From contig NZ_BMWG01000019.1 in assembly GCF_014651115.1 (NCBI RefSeq), positions 1 through 64,000 on the forward strand: a stretch of 64,000 nt of DNA, read 5' to 3'. The notes below the pieces were generated by a model that saw only the letters and a list, made by a program, of their open reading frames with translations, was not told the DNA's origin and made no database searches. The stretch comes from Streptomyces inusitatus. GTDB lineage: Bacteria > Actinomycetota > Actinomycetes > Streptomycetales > Streptomycetaceae. The position numbers and the translations under genes are program-made. This document shows positions 18,339 to 26,973 of the stretch, in pieces. Within the stretch, counting starts at the first letter, position 1; each line of letters begins with the position of its first letter.

Positions 18339-20083
18339 CGGGGGCTCCGGTCGGCTTCGGCGCGGGTCGCTTCGGTGAGCATGTCCTCGGCGAGCGGGGA
18401 CGGCAGCCGTACGTATCCGGCGTGCCGGTCGGCCGACCGGTCCCAGCGGGCGAGGAGGTTGGCCTTGGCGGGCAGCGGCACCCCGGCGAGCAGGGCCCTG
18501 AGCCGGGGCGGGTGGCCGCTGGTCTCCGCGTACTCCTCGATGGCGCGGCGTACCCGGGCCCAGAGGGCGGGCTCGGTCTGCGGGTGGAGATCGGCGAGGG
18601 CGGCGAGGAGTTCGGCGATGTGGTTGACGAGCAGGCAGTACACGACGCGGTCCCAGCCGTGCCGGGCGTCGTAGGTGAGGGGTCCGGCGACGTCGGCGGG
18701 GAGGGCGGCGAGGGCCTGTTCGTGGTGGTCGGGGACGAGTTTGGTGCCTTCCAGGTCGCGGAAGAGGATCTGGGCGGGGCGGCCGTCGGGGCCGACGCCG
18801 ACGATGACGTTCTGGAGGTGGGGTTCGAGGACCAGTCCGTGGTCGAAGTAGGCGGCGAGCACGGGCGGTACGAGGAGGGCGAGGTAGGCGCGCCACCAGT
18901 CGAGCGCGTCGGCCGGGTCCCGGCCGGCGAGGTGGGAGATGTGTCCGGGGCCGGTGGGGTACTCGTCGGCGACGGCCGCGGCGAGCAGTGGGGTGACGCC
19001 GGGGGCGAGCCGTCCGCCGAGGCCTTCGCGGACGATGACTCCGAAGCCTTCCAGGAGTCCGATGTCGGGGCGGCCGTCGGGGCCGGGGACGGCGATGCTG
19101 CGGTAGGCGGGCTCGCGGAGCATTCCGGTGCCGGGGAAGCGGGCGGCGAGGTCGGCGAGGGCGGGGGCGAGGATGCGGGTGAGGGCGACCGCGCCGGAGA
19201 GTTCGTAGTGGGCGTTCTTCCGGACGCAGTTGGTGATCCGGACGTTCAGGCTGAATTTGAGGAAGGTGTCGCCGTCGTAGAGGGTGCGGACGGAGGCGGT
19301 GGGGGTGAAGATCCGGTCGCCGGGGCCCAGGTCGAGGATGTCGCCGCGCTCCAGGGCGGCGCGCAGCGCGGGCCGGTCGGAGAGCTGTTCGTACTGCCAG
19401 GGGTGGGCGGGGAGCAGCCGGTAGCCGTCGGGCACCGGGCGCATCCGGTCGAGCGGCGCGGTGGCGAGGGGTTCGGCGCGCTCCTCCGCGATGAGTTCCT
19501 CGCGTACGGCGAGGAGGCGCAGCGGGAAGGCGGCCCGGGCCTCGGGGGCGTACGCGGACCAGGTGGCGGGGTCCGAGCTGTGGGCCTTGGGGGTGGGGTG
19601 GAAGCGGTGGCCGAGGACGAGGGACTGTTCGGAGGCGAGGTAGGCGGCGAGGGGGTCGGTGTCGTCGCGGCCGGGGCCGCCGTGGGCGGCGAGGGCGGCG
19701 GTGACGCCCTGGTGGCTGGCGGCGATCTGGGGGAGGAACTCGTCGTTGCGGGCCCCGGTGCGCAGGGACAGCTCGGCGTGGGTGTAGGCGGCGAGCCGTC
19801 GCCAGTCGACCTCGGTCCAGCCGTCCGCGCACTGTTCGGTGACGGGTCCGGTGAAGCGGTGCGAGCCGAGGAGGGAGGTGCGGCGCAGGCCGACGCGGAG
19901 CAGGACGCCCCGGCGGGGCAGCCGGAGCATCAGCCGGCCGCCGCTGACGGCGGTCTGGTGCTCGGGTCCGGAGACTTCGCGGAGCAGGCAGTTGAGGAGG
20001 GTGTGGGCGACGGCCTCGTCGGCGGTGGGGAGTCCGGCGGGCGGGCCGGCCGCGGTGGGGCGGTCGGGTGTGGTGCTGGTCAT
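18335..20083 (-). CDS. IucA/IucC-family NIS siderophore synthetase (second copy)
   Basis: The 582-residue NRPS-independent siderophore synthetase has the N-terminal HRFHPTPKAHSS motif that binds ATP phosphates, TASVRTLYDGDTFLKFSLNVRITN in the palm, VLEPHLQNVIVGV and LFRDLEGTKL in the catalytic region. Such enzymes adenylate a carboxylate (citrate or a citryl intermediate) and condense it with an amine or alcohol. The ATG overlaps the previous synthetase stop (ATGA). Two dissimilar synthetases imply two successive condensations in one pathway. Confidence 0.92.
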   Translation of the reverse strand: MTSTTPDRPTAAGPPAGLPTADEAVAHTLLNCLLREVSGPEHQTAVSGGRLMLRLPRRGVLLRVGLRRTSLLGSHRFTGPVTEQCADGWTEVDWRRLAAYTHAELSLRTGARNDEFLPQIAASHQGVTAALAAHGGPGRDDTDPLAAYLASEQSLVLGHRFHPTPKAHSSDPATWSAYAPEARAAFPLRLLAVREELIAEERAEPLATAPLDRMRPVPDGYRLLPAHPWQYEQLSDRPALRAALERGDILDLGPGDRIFTPTASVRTLYDGDTFLKFSLNVRITNCVRKNAHYELSGAVALTRILAPALADLAARFPGTGMLREPAYRSIAVPGPDGRPDIGLLEGFGVIVREGLGGRLAPGVTPLLAAAVADEYPTGPGHISHLAGRDPADALDWWRAYLALLVPPVLAAYFDHGLVLEPHLQNVIVGVGPDGRPAQILFRDLEGTKLVPDHHEQALAALPADVAGPLTYDARHGWDRVVYCLLVNHIAELLAALADLHPQTEPALWARVRRAIEEYAETSGHPPRLRALLAGVPLPAKANLLARWDRSADRHAGYVRLPSPLAEDMLTEATRAEADRSPR

Positions 20084-21810
20084 CGGTCCTGCCTCCCCGG
20101 CGCCAGGTAGTTGGGGCCGGTGGCGTAGTGCTTGTTGATGTCCAAAGCCCCTGATCTCTCCTTGGCCAGCAGGGTGCCCGCGGTGACCATGGCCTTGATG
20201 GGCAGGTGTGCCGCGTCCAGGACATGGGTGCGCAGCAGGGCTCCGCGTGCGGTGTCGAGTCGGTCCGCCGCCTCGGTGAGCCGGTCGCGTACGAGGTCGA
20301 GAAGTGGTCCGAGGGGGGTGTGTCCCCGGCGGGCGAGGCCGAAGGCGTAGGCCCCGGCGCAGAGATGGACGGTGATGGTGGTGAACAGGTCGAGTACCGG
20401 TTGGTCGGTGTCGTGGAGTATGCGCCGGTCGTCGAAGGTCTCGGGGCCGGTGCCGAGGGTGGCGCGGAGGCGGGCGGTGTTGACGCGCGGGCCGTCGTTG
20501 TCCTTGAACAGCAGTCGCAGCCGGGTCCGGCCGGCGGGCCGGTCGAGGAGCAGGGAGATGTTCTGCTGGTGGGATTCGAGGGCGATGCCGTGGCCGAAGA
20601 GGGTGGTCTGCCAGTCGAAGAGCAGGGTGAGCAGGGAGTCCAGGAGGGCGAGCGGGTCGCCGCCGTGGAAGCGGGCGGCGAGGTGGTCGACGATGAGCCG
20701 GCCGTCCGGGGCGGGGGCGAGCAGGGCCGCCAGGGGGACGACGGCGGTGTTCTCCAGTCCGGCGGGGAGGCGGCGGCAGAGGACGGCGAGGAGTTCGTGT
20801 CCGGCGTGGGCGTACCGGGTCTCGTCGGCGTGCAGGATCGTGTCCCGGAAGCGGGGCTCGCCCGCGATCACCCGTTCCAGCAGCCGCTGGCCCGCCGCGC
20901 CGTCGGTGAGGGTGCCGGGTTTGACGGTGCGCCGGTTGAGGCGGCCCAGCGCGGAGGTGGCGAGGGGCAGTTTGAGGTGGATCGCGGGGTCGGCGGTGAG
21001 GGCGACAGTCCGCATGGAGAGGGTGGGCACGGCTTCCGGCCCGGGCTGTTCCAGGAGTTCGGCGCGGTCTTCGAGCCCGGTGGAGCGCAGGGCCTCGCGC
21101 AGGGCGTCGCGCGCGGTCAGCGGGTGGACGGGGAGCGCGAAGCGGCCGTCGTCCGGGCGGGGTGAGGGAAGGACGGCGGGGTCCCAGCCGTGCGCGGTGA
21201 CGGCGTCGGGGGGCAGCAGCAGCCAGCGCAGCGGGAAGCGGGGGTGGAATTCGGGTGCGTACGCGGTGAGATCGGCCTCGGTGAGGCCGGGTCTGCTGTG
21301 CGCGGTGGGGTAGACGGGATGGTCGAGGCGGGCGGCGAGGGTGTCGAAGGCGAGCGCGGCGTGCGGGCCGGTCCAGTGGGCCGGATCGGGTCCGTGGCGG
21401 GCGGTGAGCTCCGCGCTGGTCTCGTGGTGGGTCTCGGCGTGCAGCCGGTGGGCGGTGAGGGTCTGCCGGCACTCGGCCGCGAAGGCGTCGAAGCCGGGGC
21501 GGTCCCCGGGGTCGGCGAGTGCGCCCAGCGCGGCGACGACCGTGTCGGTGGTGGTCAGTTCGGCGCCGTCGGACTCGCGTCGCAGCAGGGGCAGCCGGGC
21601 CTCGGTGTCGCACTGGAAGCCGGGGGCGACATGGCTGACGGGCAGCAGCCAGGCGTCGTCGTCCCCGGGGGCGGCGAGGCGCAGCCAGGGGCCGTCGGGG
21701 CCCTGCCAGGGGGTGCTGCGGCTGCGGAGTCCGACGACGTCCTCCCGGACCAGGGCGCTGAGCACCTTCAGGAGCAGGCTTCGCTCTTGGTCCGCGCAGG
21801 TCACCGTCAC
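20080..21810 (-). CDS. IucA/IucC-family NIS siderophore synthetase (first copy)
   Basis: This 576-residue synthetase is distinct in sequence from the one downstream. It has HPVYPTAHSRPGL near residue 165, TLSMRTVALTADPAIHLKLPLAT in the palm, IALESHQQNISLLL and LLFKDNDGPRVN in the active site, and a C-terminal AMVTAGTLLAKE helix. It starts with GTG overlapping the stop of the ATP-grasp gene (GTGA). It should catalyse one of the two citrate-activating condensations of the operon. Confidence 0.92.
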   Translation of the reverse strand: MTVTCADQERSLLLKVLSALVREDVVGLRSRSTPWQGPDGPWLRLAAPGDDDAWLLPVSHVAPGFQCDTEARLPLLRRESDGAELTTTDTVVAALGALADPGDRPGFDAFAAECRQTLTAHRLHAETHHETSAELTARHGPDPAHWTGPHAALAFDTLAARLDHPVYPTAHSRPGLTEADLTAYAPEFHPRFPLRWLLLPPDAVTAHGWDPAVLPSPRPDDGRFALPVHPLTARDALREALRSTGLEDRAELLEQPGPEAVPTLSMRTVALTADPAIHLKLPLATSALGRLNRRTVKPGTLTDGAAGQRLLERVIAGEPRFRDTILHADETRYAHAGHELLAVLCRRLPAGLENTAVVPLAALLAPAPDGRLIVDHLAARFHGGDPLALLDSLLTLLFDWQTTLFGHGIALESHQQNISLLLDRPAGRTRLRLLFKDNDGPRVNTARLRATLGTGPETFDDRRILHDTDQPVLDLFTTITVHLCAGAYAFGLARRGHTPLGPLLDLVRDRLTEAADRLDTARGALLRTHVLDAAHLPIKAMVTAGTLLAKERSGALDINKHYATGPNYLAPGRQDR

Positions 21811-23000
21811 GGTGTGATCTCCCAGCTGAGCCCGGCGAGGAAGTCCTCCACGACCCGGTCCACGGACGTCTGGTCCGTGCCGGTGGCGCGGATGATGCCG
21901 AGGAAGTCGCGGTTGGTGTGGTAGAGGTCGTGCCGCTCGCCTGTGAAGCGCGTCGGACGGTAGGTGAGTCTCACACCGTCGATTGTCAGATCGGCGGGTC
22001 CCGGTGCTGCGCTCAGGGTGCCCGCTCGGTCGGCGAGCGGGTAGACGAGCCGGGCCGCGCCGTCGCTCCGGGCGTTCAGATCGGCCGGAAGCGGTTCACC
22101 GAGATGGGTGCGGAGGATGTGTTCGAAGAGCGGTATGCCGAGGAGTTCGGCGAGGAGCAGATCGCACTGGTCGCCGATGGCCCGGTAGTTGACCTCGATG
22201 AGGCGTACGCGTTCCTGGTGCACGACGAATTCGGTGTGGCAGGCGCCGAGGCCGACGCCGAGGGCGTCGAGCTGGGCGAGGACCTGGGCGACGACGGGTT
22301 CGGGGTGGGCCGGGACGAACGCCATGCGTTCCTCGATGAAGTACGGCAGGGGGGACAGCTCGGTGTGGAATCCGCCCAGCACATGGAGGCGTTCTCCGTC
22401 GCCGAGGGTCTCCAGGGTGTGGAGTTCGCCGGGGAGGTACTCCTCGGCGACGAGGGCGGCCCCCGGCCGGCGGGCCCGGATGCGGGCGCAGTGTTCGAGG
22501 AGTTCGCGGGGGTTTTCGACGAGGACCACGTCCTCGCTGGCCACTCCCTCGCGGGGCTTGAGCACACAGGGGAGGGGGAGGTCGGGGGTGAGCAGCTCCC
22601 CGGGGTCCTGATGGGCCGCCAGTTCCACCGAGCGCACGGGGTCGGCGGCGAGATGACGGCGCATTTGCGCCTTGTCCTTGGTGCGCAGGGTGGCGTGCCA
22701 GTTCTTGGCGGGGAGGCCGAAGTATCCGGCGGCCAGGGCGGTCTGCGTCTGGAGGTGGTCGCTGTTGCTGAAGACGGCGTCCGGCCGCCGGTGGGCGGAG
22801 ACGGCGGTGATGACCGCGTGGTGGTCGCGGACGTCGCACTCCAGTATCTCGGCGTCCGGGTACGTGTCCCGGTAGCGGTCGCGATGGGCTTCGGGCCGGT
22901 CCGTCAACAGGGTGACATCGAGCCCGAGCCGGCGTGCGGCGGGGAGGAAACCCTCGGTGACCGAATCGGTGGGATTGAGGGCGAGCACATACATCTGCAT
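21807..23000 (-). CDS. ATP-grasp carboligase of the siderophore operon
   Basis: The 397-residue ATP-grasp enzyme has an N-terminal domain (MQMYVLALNPTDSVTEGFLP), the nucleotide-binding CVLKPREGVASEDV loop, and the metal-binding end RVRLIEVNYRAIGD. It is the first gene of the four-gene operon and overlaps the next start by GTGA. It probably joins an amino acid to a carboxylate to build or tailor a siderophore precursor; the exact step is not evident. The ribosome site is weak (GGAAG). Iron-box-like dyads lie 146 and 221 bases upstream. Confidence 0.85.
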   Translation of the reverse strand: MQMYVLALNPTDSVTEGFLPAARRLGLDVTLLTDRPEAHRDRYRDTYPDAEILECDVRDHHAVITAVSAHRRPDAVFSNSDHLQTQTALAAGYFGLPAKNWHATLRTKDKAQMRRHLAADPVRSVELAAHQDPGELLTPDLPLPCVLKPREGVASEDVVLVENPRELLEHCARIRARRPGAALVAEEYLPGELHTLETLGDGERLHVLGGFHTELSPLPYFIEERMAFVPAHPEPVVAQVLAQLDALGVGLGACHTEFVVHQERVRLIEVNYRAIGDQCDLLLAELLGIPLFEHILRTHLGEPLPADLNARSDGAARLVYPLADRAGTLSAAPGPADLTIDGVRLTYRPTRFTGERHDLYHTNRDFLGIIRATGTDQTSVDRVVEDFLAGLSWEITP

Positions 23001-23145
23001 GGGTGAAATACTTCCGCGCGCACATTCGCTGGGGAGGGGACAGTCGGGAACAAGTCAGGGCCGAGTATGACGGCCTGACCTGCGGACACAGGATGAACCC
23101 CCTGGTCGCAGCAGTTCCGGGGGCTCCGGATGACCACGATGGAGC

Positions 23146-23164
23146 TTAGGTTAGGCATCCCTAA
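23146..23164. promoter_or_regulatory. Iron box (DmdR/IdeR-type operator)
   Basis: TTAGGTTAGGCATCCCTAA matches the actinobacterial consensus TTAGGTTAGGCTAACCTAA at 16 of 19 positions. It lies between the siderophore operon and the divergent reductase-like gene, so iron-loaded DmdR should repress here. Confidence 0.85.
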
Positions 23165-23220
23165 TTTTGCCAATTCGCAGCGCCACGCCCCCAGTTAACG
23201 ATCTGGTCCGAAGATGCGGT

Positions 23221-23239
23221 TAAGGTGAGCCTTACCTTC
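23221..23239. promoter_or_regulatory. Second iron-box-like dyad
   Basis: TAAGGTGAGCCTTACCTTC has AAGGT/ACCTT half-sites around a short centre (13 of 19 against the iron-box consensus). It sits 70 bases before the GTG of the 2Fe-2S gene and probably governs that promoter. Confidence 0.7.
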
Positions 23240-23308
23240 CCCTCTCCGTCCCGCCTCCTTGACTTTCTCTCCCGCCCCTCCCTTCGTACGCTTCTTTGAG
23301 GAGTCCCC

Positions 23309-24169
23309 GTGACCCTGGCCCCGGCGCTTGCACCTGCCGGAGCTGCGCTGAGCTGCTCCACCCTGCTCGCTTCCTCCTACCGGCGGCTCGCCCGGCTGTG
23401 CGAGGCGCTCGACGTGGTGGTGGCCGAGCCCCATACGCCCGCCGGCCAGGGCTGGGTCGACGGCGCGGAGCTGGCCTGCCGGCCCGAGCTGCTCAACGCC
23501 TTCCTCGACGCCGAGGACCGCCGCATCCGGGACCGGTACGCGCACACGGCCCGGCCCCATGTGGTCGCCTCCCGCGCGCTGCACGGCTTCCTCTGGTCGG
23601 CGGCCCTGCTGATGAGTGGTCCGTGGTACCTGGAGCGGCGGGTGCCCCGGCTCCGCCCCGACCAGATCAGGCTCAGCCGTACGAGGGACGCCTACGCGGT
23701 GATGCCCGGCGCCTTCTCCTGCCTGCCCGACGATCCGGCGGCCGGACTTCCGGGGGTGCGGGTGCTGGCCGACGAGGAGTCCCTGCGCGCCGAGTTGCGC
23801 GCGGCGGTCGCCGACCACGTACGCCCGGTGCTGGCGGCGGCCGGTCCCCGGCTGCGGCGGGGGCCCCGGGCGCTGTGGGGCATGGTGACGGACGATCTGA
23901 TCTCCGGGATCTGGTACGTCGGCCGGATGCTCGGCGAGGAGGACCGGGCCGTGCGGGAGGCCGGCGAACTGCTGCCGAAGGCCGTCGGACCGTACCCCGG
24001 CGGTGCCGCGTTCCGCAGGCTGGAGGGGGGCGACGGCCGGTCGCACCCCACCCGCGACCGGATGGGCTGCTGCCTCTACTACACGATCCGCCCGGCCGAG
24101 GCCTGCGCCACCTGCCCCCGTACGAGTGACGCGGAGCGGGTGCGCCGGCTGGAGGGAACCACTCCGTGA
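23309..24169 (+). CDS. FhuF-like (2Fe-2S) siderophore-iron reductase
   Basis: This 286-residue protein ends in MGCCLYYTIRPAEACATCPR, a C-C-x10-C-x2-C motif that binds a 2Fe-2S cluster in FhuF-type ferric-siderophore reductases. The N-terminal half includes LMSGPWYLERRVPRL typical of actinobacterial members. The role inferred is release of iron from the imported siderophore. The GTG start follows GAGGAG by a short spacer. It is divergent from the biosynthetic operon, with an iron box in front of it, and is followed by a strong hairpin. Confidence 0.88.
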   Translation: MTLAPALAPAGAALSCSTLLASSYRRLARLCEALDVVVAEPHTPAGQGWVDGAELACRPELLNAFLDAEDRRIRDRYAHTARPHVVASRALHGFLWSAALLMSGPWYLERRVPRLRPDQIRLSRTRDAYAVMPGAFSCLPDDPAAGLPGVRVLADEESLRAELRAAVADHVRPVLAAAGPRLRRGPRALWGMVTDDLISGIWYVGRMLGEEDRAVREAGELLPKAVGPYPGGAAFRRLEGGDGRSHPTRDRMGCCLYYTIRPAEACATCPRTSDAERVRRLEGTTP

Positions 24170-24216
24170 TCCGGCGGGCGTCCCGGGCCGGCCCACGGGA
24201 CGCATCGCCCCGGCGA

Positions 24217-24291
24217 GGCGGACCCGGCGGGGCGGACCCGGCGGGGCGGACCGACCGGGCGAGGCCGACCCGGCGGGGCGGATCCCGGCCA
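24217..24291. repeat. GC-only tandem repeat (GGCGGACCCGGCGG units)
   Basis: About five imperfect copies of a GACCCGGCGGGGCG unit lie between the 2Fe-2S gene and its terminator. No coding or CRISPR-like organisation is seen. Confidence 0.6.
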
Positions 24292-24299
24292 CCTCCCGC

Positions 24300-24334
24300 C
24301 CTTCCCCAGGCGACGGGGGCGGGCCTGGGGAAGG
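24300..24334 (+). terminator. Intrinsic terminator after the 2Fe-2S gene
   Basis: A perfect 12-bp stem (CCTTCCCCAGGC at 24300-24311, complement at 24323-24334) with an 11-base loop. Confidence 0.75.
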
Positions 24335-24382
24335 ATGGGAGGAGGCGGCATCCAGCCCCTCGGGCAGCTGTCGGGAGAACCC

Positions 24383-24649
24383 ATGGAGTACTCGGAGAGC
24401 TACGAGCTGACCTTCCAGGGATCCGGTGCGGAGGACGACGTGGTGCTCGTCCGGCGGACCGGGAGAGCGGGGGCCGGGGGGTATCCGGTCTACGAGGACG
24501 ACACCGGCATCGTCCGCGCGGAGATCAGCGACCGGGGCGAGGTCCGCATGCTGGCCAGCGGGGGCCATCAGGCCCCGGGGCTGCCGGTCTCGGTGCGGCC
24601 CGTCGACGATCCGGTGCCCGGTCCCGACGACGCGGCGCCCGGCGCCTGA
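24383..24649 (+). CDS. Short conserved Streptomyces protein (DUF6296-like)
   Basis: This 88-residue protein, MEYSESYELTFQ..., contains DDVVLVRRTGR, GYPVYEDDTGIVRAEISD and VRMLASGGHQAP, a pattern I associate with a short family of unknown function found in Streptomyces. It is mostly beta with no signal or membrane segment. GGGAG before the ATG supports the start. No function can be assigned. Confidence 0.6.
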   Translation: MEYSESYELTFQGSGAEDDVVLVRRTGRAGAGGYPVYEDDTGIVRAEISDRGEVRMLASGGHQAPGLPVSVRPVDDPVPGPDDAAPGA

Positions 24650-24726
24650 GGCGGCCGGGGCTCCCGTACCGCCGGACGTGACCGGATCCCACACGGCCCG
24701 GGCTTGGCGATGACAGCCCCGGGAGG

Positions 24727-24745
24727 TTAGGTTAGGCAAACCTAA
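24727..24745. promoter_or_regulatory. Near-perfect iron box
   Basis: TTAGGTTAGGCAAACCTAA matches the DmdR/IdeR consensus at 18 of 19 positions, the best in the window. It lies 42 bases before the DUF2470 gene and predicts iron-repressed expression. Confidence 0.92.
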
Positions 24746-24786
24746 TTACCGCTGCCGTCTCGATGTACGGAGATGTGGAGACCCGG

Positions 24787-25518
24787 ATGCGCCGCCTGTT
24801 CAACGCCCCTCCCCCGCAACCGTCCAGCGCGGAACGGATCCGGTCGATCCTGATGGCGGCCGACTCCATGACGGTGGTCACCGACGAGGGCCGCACCGAG
24901 GTCTCGCGGCTCGAAGGCACCGGCGTCACGGAACACATCCATCTGCACCCGGCGATGTCACGGGAGTGGGACGGCGAGAGCGCCGCCGCCGGGGAGGGTC
25001 CGATACGCGCCACCCTGGAGTTCACCGACGTCGCCCCCACCCCGGTGCGCGACCGGGTGCGCGCCCGGGTGCTGCTCGCGGGGTGGCTGCTGCCGAACGA
25101 GCGGCACGAGTCGCCCGAGGGCAGCCGCTGCATGGAGTTCTCCCACGCGGTCCTGGACCGGGGCGGGGAACGCGTCACGGTCGGCCTCGACGATCTGATG
25201 AACGCCGAGACCGATCCGCTGGCCACCTGCGAGGCCGGGATGCTCACCCATCTGCTCGACGACCACAGCGACATCGTCGGCCTGCTGCTGCGGCTGGTGA
25301 AGCCGCGGGTGACCCAGGAGGTGCGGCGCGCGCTGCCGCTCGCCATCGACCGCTACGGGATCACCCTGCGGCTGGAGGGGACCGACGCCCACGAGGACGC
25401 GCGGCTGCCCTTCCCCGTCCCGGTCAGGGACGTCGACGAGGCGGGGGAACGCATTCACGCGCTGCTCAGCACGGCCCGCCACCGGTCGCCGAGGAGCTGG
25501 CTGCTGAGCGATTCATGA
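24787..25518 (+). CDS. DUF2470-domain protein (iron-regulated, HugZ-like C-terminus)
   Basis: The 243-residue protein carries two parts of the DUF2470 / pyridoxamine-oxidase-like fold: SSAERIRSILMAADSMTVVTDEGRTEVSRLEG near the N-terminus, and EAGMLTHLLDDHSDIVGLLLRLV plus LPLAIDRYGITLRLEG in the DUF2470 part. DUF2470 occurs at the end of heme-degrading HugZ proteins, so a heme- or iron-related role is plausible, and the iron box just upstream supports it. I chose the ATG at 24787, six bases after GGAG, over the ATG eight codons earlier. Confidence 0.85.
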   Translation: MRRLFNAPPPQPSSAERIRSILMAADSMTVVTDEGRTEVSRLEGTGVTEHIHLHPAMSREWDGESAAAGEGPIRATLEFTDVAPTPVRDRVRARVLLAGWLLPNERHESPEGSRCMEFSHAVLDRGGERVTVGLDDLMNAETDPLATCEAGMLTHLLDDHSDIVGLLLRLVKPRVTQEVRRALPLAIDRYGITLRLEGTDAHEDARLPFPVPVRDVDEAGERIHALLSTARHRSPRSWLLSDS

Positions 25519-25536
25519 CGCTCCGCCCGGGTCGGT

Positions 25537-25977
25537 TCATCTGGCGGCGCGGCCGCTTCTCATCGCCGCCGCCGTGCAGACCAGCCCCAGCAGGAAGGTG
25601 AGACCGCCGAGGACCGCGTTGGTCCAGATGACCCCCTTGTCGGGACCGCTGCCCACGATCCACGGCGCCACCACCAGCCATGCGCCCATGACGCACATGG
25701 CCCAGCTCAGGCCGTACATCCGGGCGGGGGTGACGGTGAATCCGAGCGCCAGCACGACGATCGCGACCCCCATGATCAGATTGTGGGTCGCCAGCGCGGG
25801 CTGACTGGCCGAGAAATGGACGATCCACGGGGAGATCGCGCACGCCAGGCCGACCAGGAACACCGGGCCGTCCACGAGCGCCACATCACGCCCTCCCAGC
25901 ACACGGGCGTAGCGGTCCCGCATCTCCGTGATGTCGGGGTGCCCCGCCAGATCCTCCCTGTGTGAGACGCCGGCCAT
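25537..25977 (-). CDS. SPW-repeat membrane protein
   Basis: The 146-residue protein has four hydrophobic helices arranged as two SPW-type repeats: VGLACAISPWIVHF and GAWLVVAPWIVG each carry the (S/A)PW motif. Members are small integral membrane proteins of unknown function. AAGGAGG nine bases before the ATG gives a strong start. It converges with the DUF2470 gene. Confidence 0.88.
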   Translation of the reverse strand: MAGVSHREDLAGHPDITEMRDRYARVLGGRDVALVDGPVFLVGLACAISPWIVHFSASQPALATHNLIMGVAIVVLALGFTVTPARMYGLSWAMCVMGAWLVVAPWIVGSGPDKGVIWTNAVLGGLTFLLGLVCTAAAMRSGRAAR

Positions 25978-26438
25978 ACGACTCGCCTCCTTCAGCGCTC
26001 TGTACGTTTGACCGAAGCGCGCGGCCGAGCCACGCCCTTACATTCTGCGCTTATCTTTTCTTTATCGGAAGTCAATTCGGAACCCTAGATTCCGCCGATT
26101 CTCCGAGCCTGACGGCTCGCAGGCGCTCATATGAACCGCACACACATCTGCTCGCAGGCGCGCCCTCTCCTTGCCCGCGGGCAAGCCCGCATCCTTGCCC
26201 GCATCCTTGCCCGCATTCGACGGCGGAACCCGATCGCGGCCCGACCGGATCCGGCCGGGCGGCGCCCGCGGGGGACGCCTCGCCCATACCGGCGGGTAAT
26301 GTGTGCCTCCCCCTCCCGGGCCCCGACCGGCCCTTCTCCGGCCGGAGCGGGCAAGGAGGCGTGCCGCGCGAGGAGTTGAACGCCGTCGCGCGGGCAAGGG
26401 TCCGCGCAAGCCCGTACTCAAGGAACGGAGTCGTCCCC
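25978..26438. repeat. Intergenic region with CTTGCCCGCATC tandem repeat
   Basis: This 460-base gap has no supportable gene. An AT-richer stretch at 26030-26090 probably contains the promoter of the SPW gene. At about 26168-26220 a dodecamer related to CTTGCCCGCATC is repeated about four times, with a fifth degenerate copy. Confidence 0.5.
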
Positions 26439-26951
26439 ATGCCACGCACCCTGGCCGTCTCGGACAGCATCGTGATCCAGGCCCACCCTTCCGCCATTTA
26501 CGAGCAGGTCAGCAATCCCGCCCTGATGGGCCGCTGGAGTCCGGAGAATCTGGGCGCGACGGTGCGCGGCGAGGCGCGGGGCGCCCATGTGGGCATGGAG
26601 TTCGACGGCCACAACAAACGGGGCGGGCTGCGCTGGACCACCCGCTGCACGGTGACGGCCGCGATACCGGGGCAGCGCTTCGCGTTCCGTGTGCACGCGA
26701 TCGGCCGCCGCCGGCCGCTGCTGCGCGGGCGGATCGCCACCTGGGAGTACCGCTTCGACGCGATCGACGGCGGGACCCGGGTGACCGAGACCTGGCGGGA
26801 CGACCGGCGGAGCTGGCCGGACGCGCTGGCCAACGCCTTCGACCGGCTGGCGACCCGCGGGCACACCTTCGCCGACTACCAGCGGGGCAACATACGCCGG
26901 ACGCTGCGCAATCTGAAGGAGGCGATGGAGTCCGCGTCAACCTCTCGCTGA
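26439..26951 (+). CDS. SRPBCC-family polyketide-cyclase-like protein
   Basis: This 170-residue START/Bet v1-like protein begins VSDSIVIQAHPSAIYEQVSNPALMGRWSPE, the family's first strand and helix, and ends with a long amphipathic helix (GNIRRTLRNLKEAMES). Such domains bind a hydrophobic ligand, and many Streptomyces copies are uncharacterised. The ATG at 26439 begins the conserved fold. The gene ends inside a hairpin just before the STAND ATPase gene, so read-through is possible. Confidence 0.8.
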   Translation: MPRTLAVSDSIVIQAHPSAIYEQVSNPALMGRWSPENLGATVRGEARGAHVGMEFDGHNKRGGLRWTTRCTVTAAIPGQRFAFRVHAIGRRRPLLRGRIATWEYRFDAIDGGTRVTETWRDDRRSWPDALANAFDRLATRGHTFADYQRGNIRRTLRNLKEAMESASTSR

Positions 26952-26961
26952 GGTTGACGCG
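26933..26961. other. Perfect 12-bp inverted repeat at a gene junction
   Basis: CGCGTCAACCTC (26933-26944) is followed by a 5-base loop and its exact complement (26950-26961). It overlaps the end of the SRPBCC gene and lies 12 bases before the STAND gene, where it could act as an operator or attenuator. Confidence 0.65.
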
Positions 26962-26973
26962 GACGGCGCTCCG

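Noticed and set aside
18215..22000. Several 300-600 codon plus-strand frames opposite the siderophore operon
   Set aside because: Antisense artefacts of extreme third-position GC; low-complexity Gly/Glu/Ala composition and no ribosome sites.
24217..24291. Possible CRISPR-like array between 24.2 and 24.3 kb
   Set aside because: The GACCCGGCGG units are directly tandem with no constant-length spacers and no palindromic core.
26168..26220. CTTGCCCGCATC repeats as operator cluster
   Set aside because: Too short and irregular to assign; kept only as a simple repeat in the intergenic feature.
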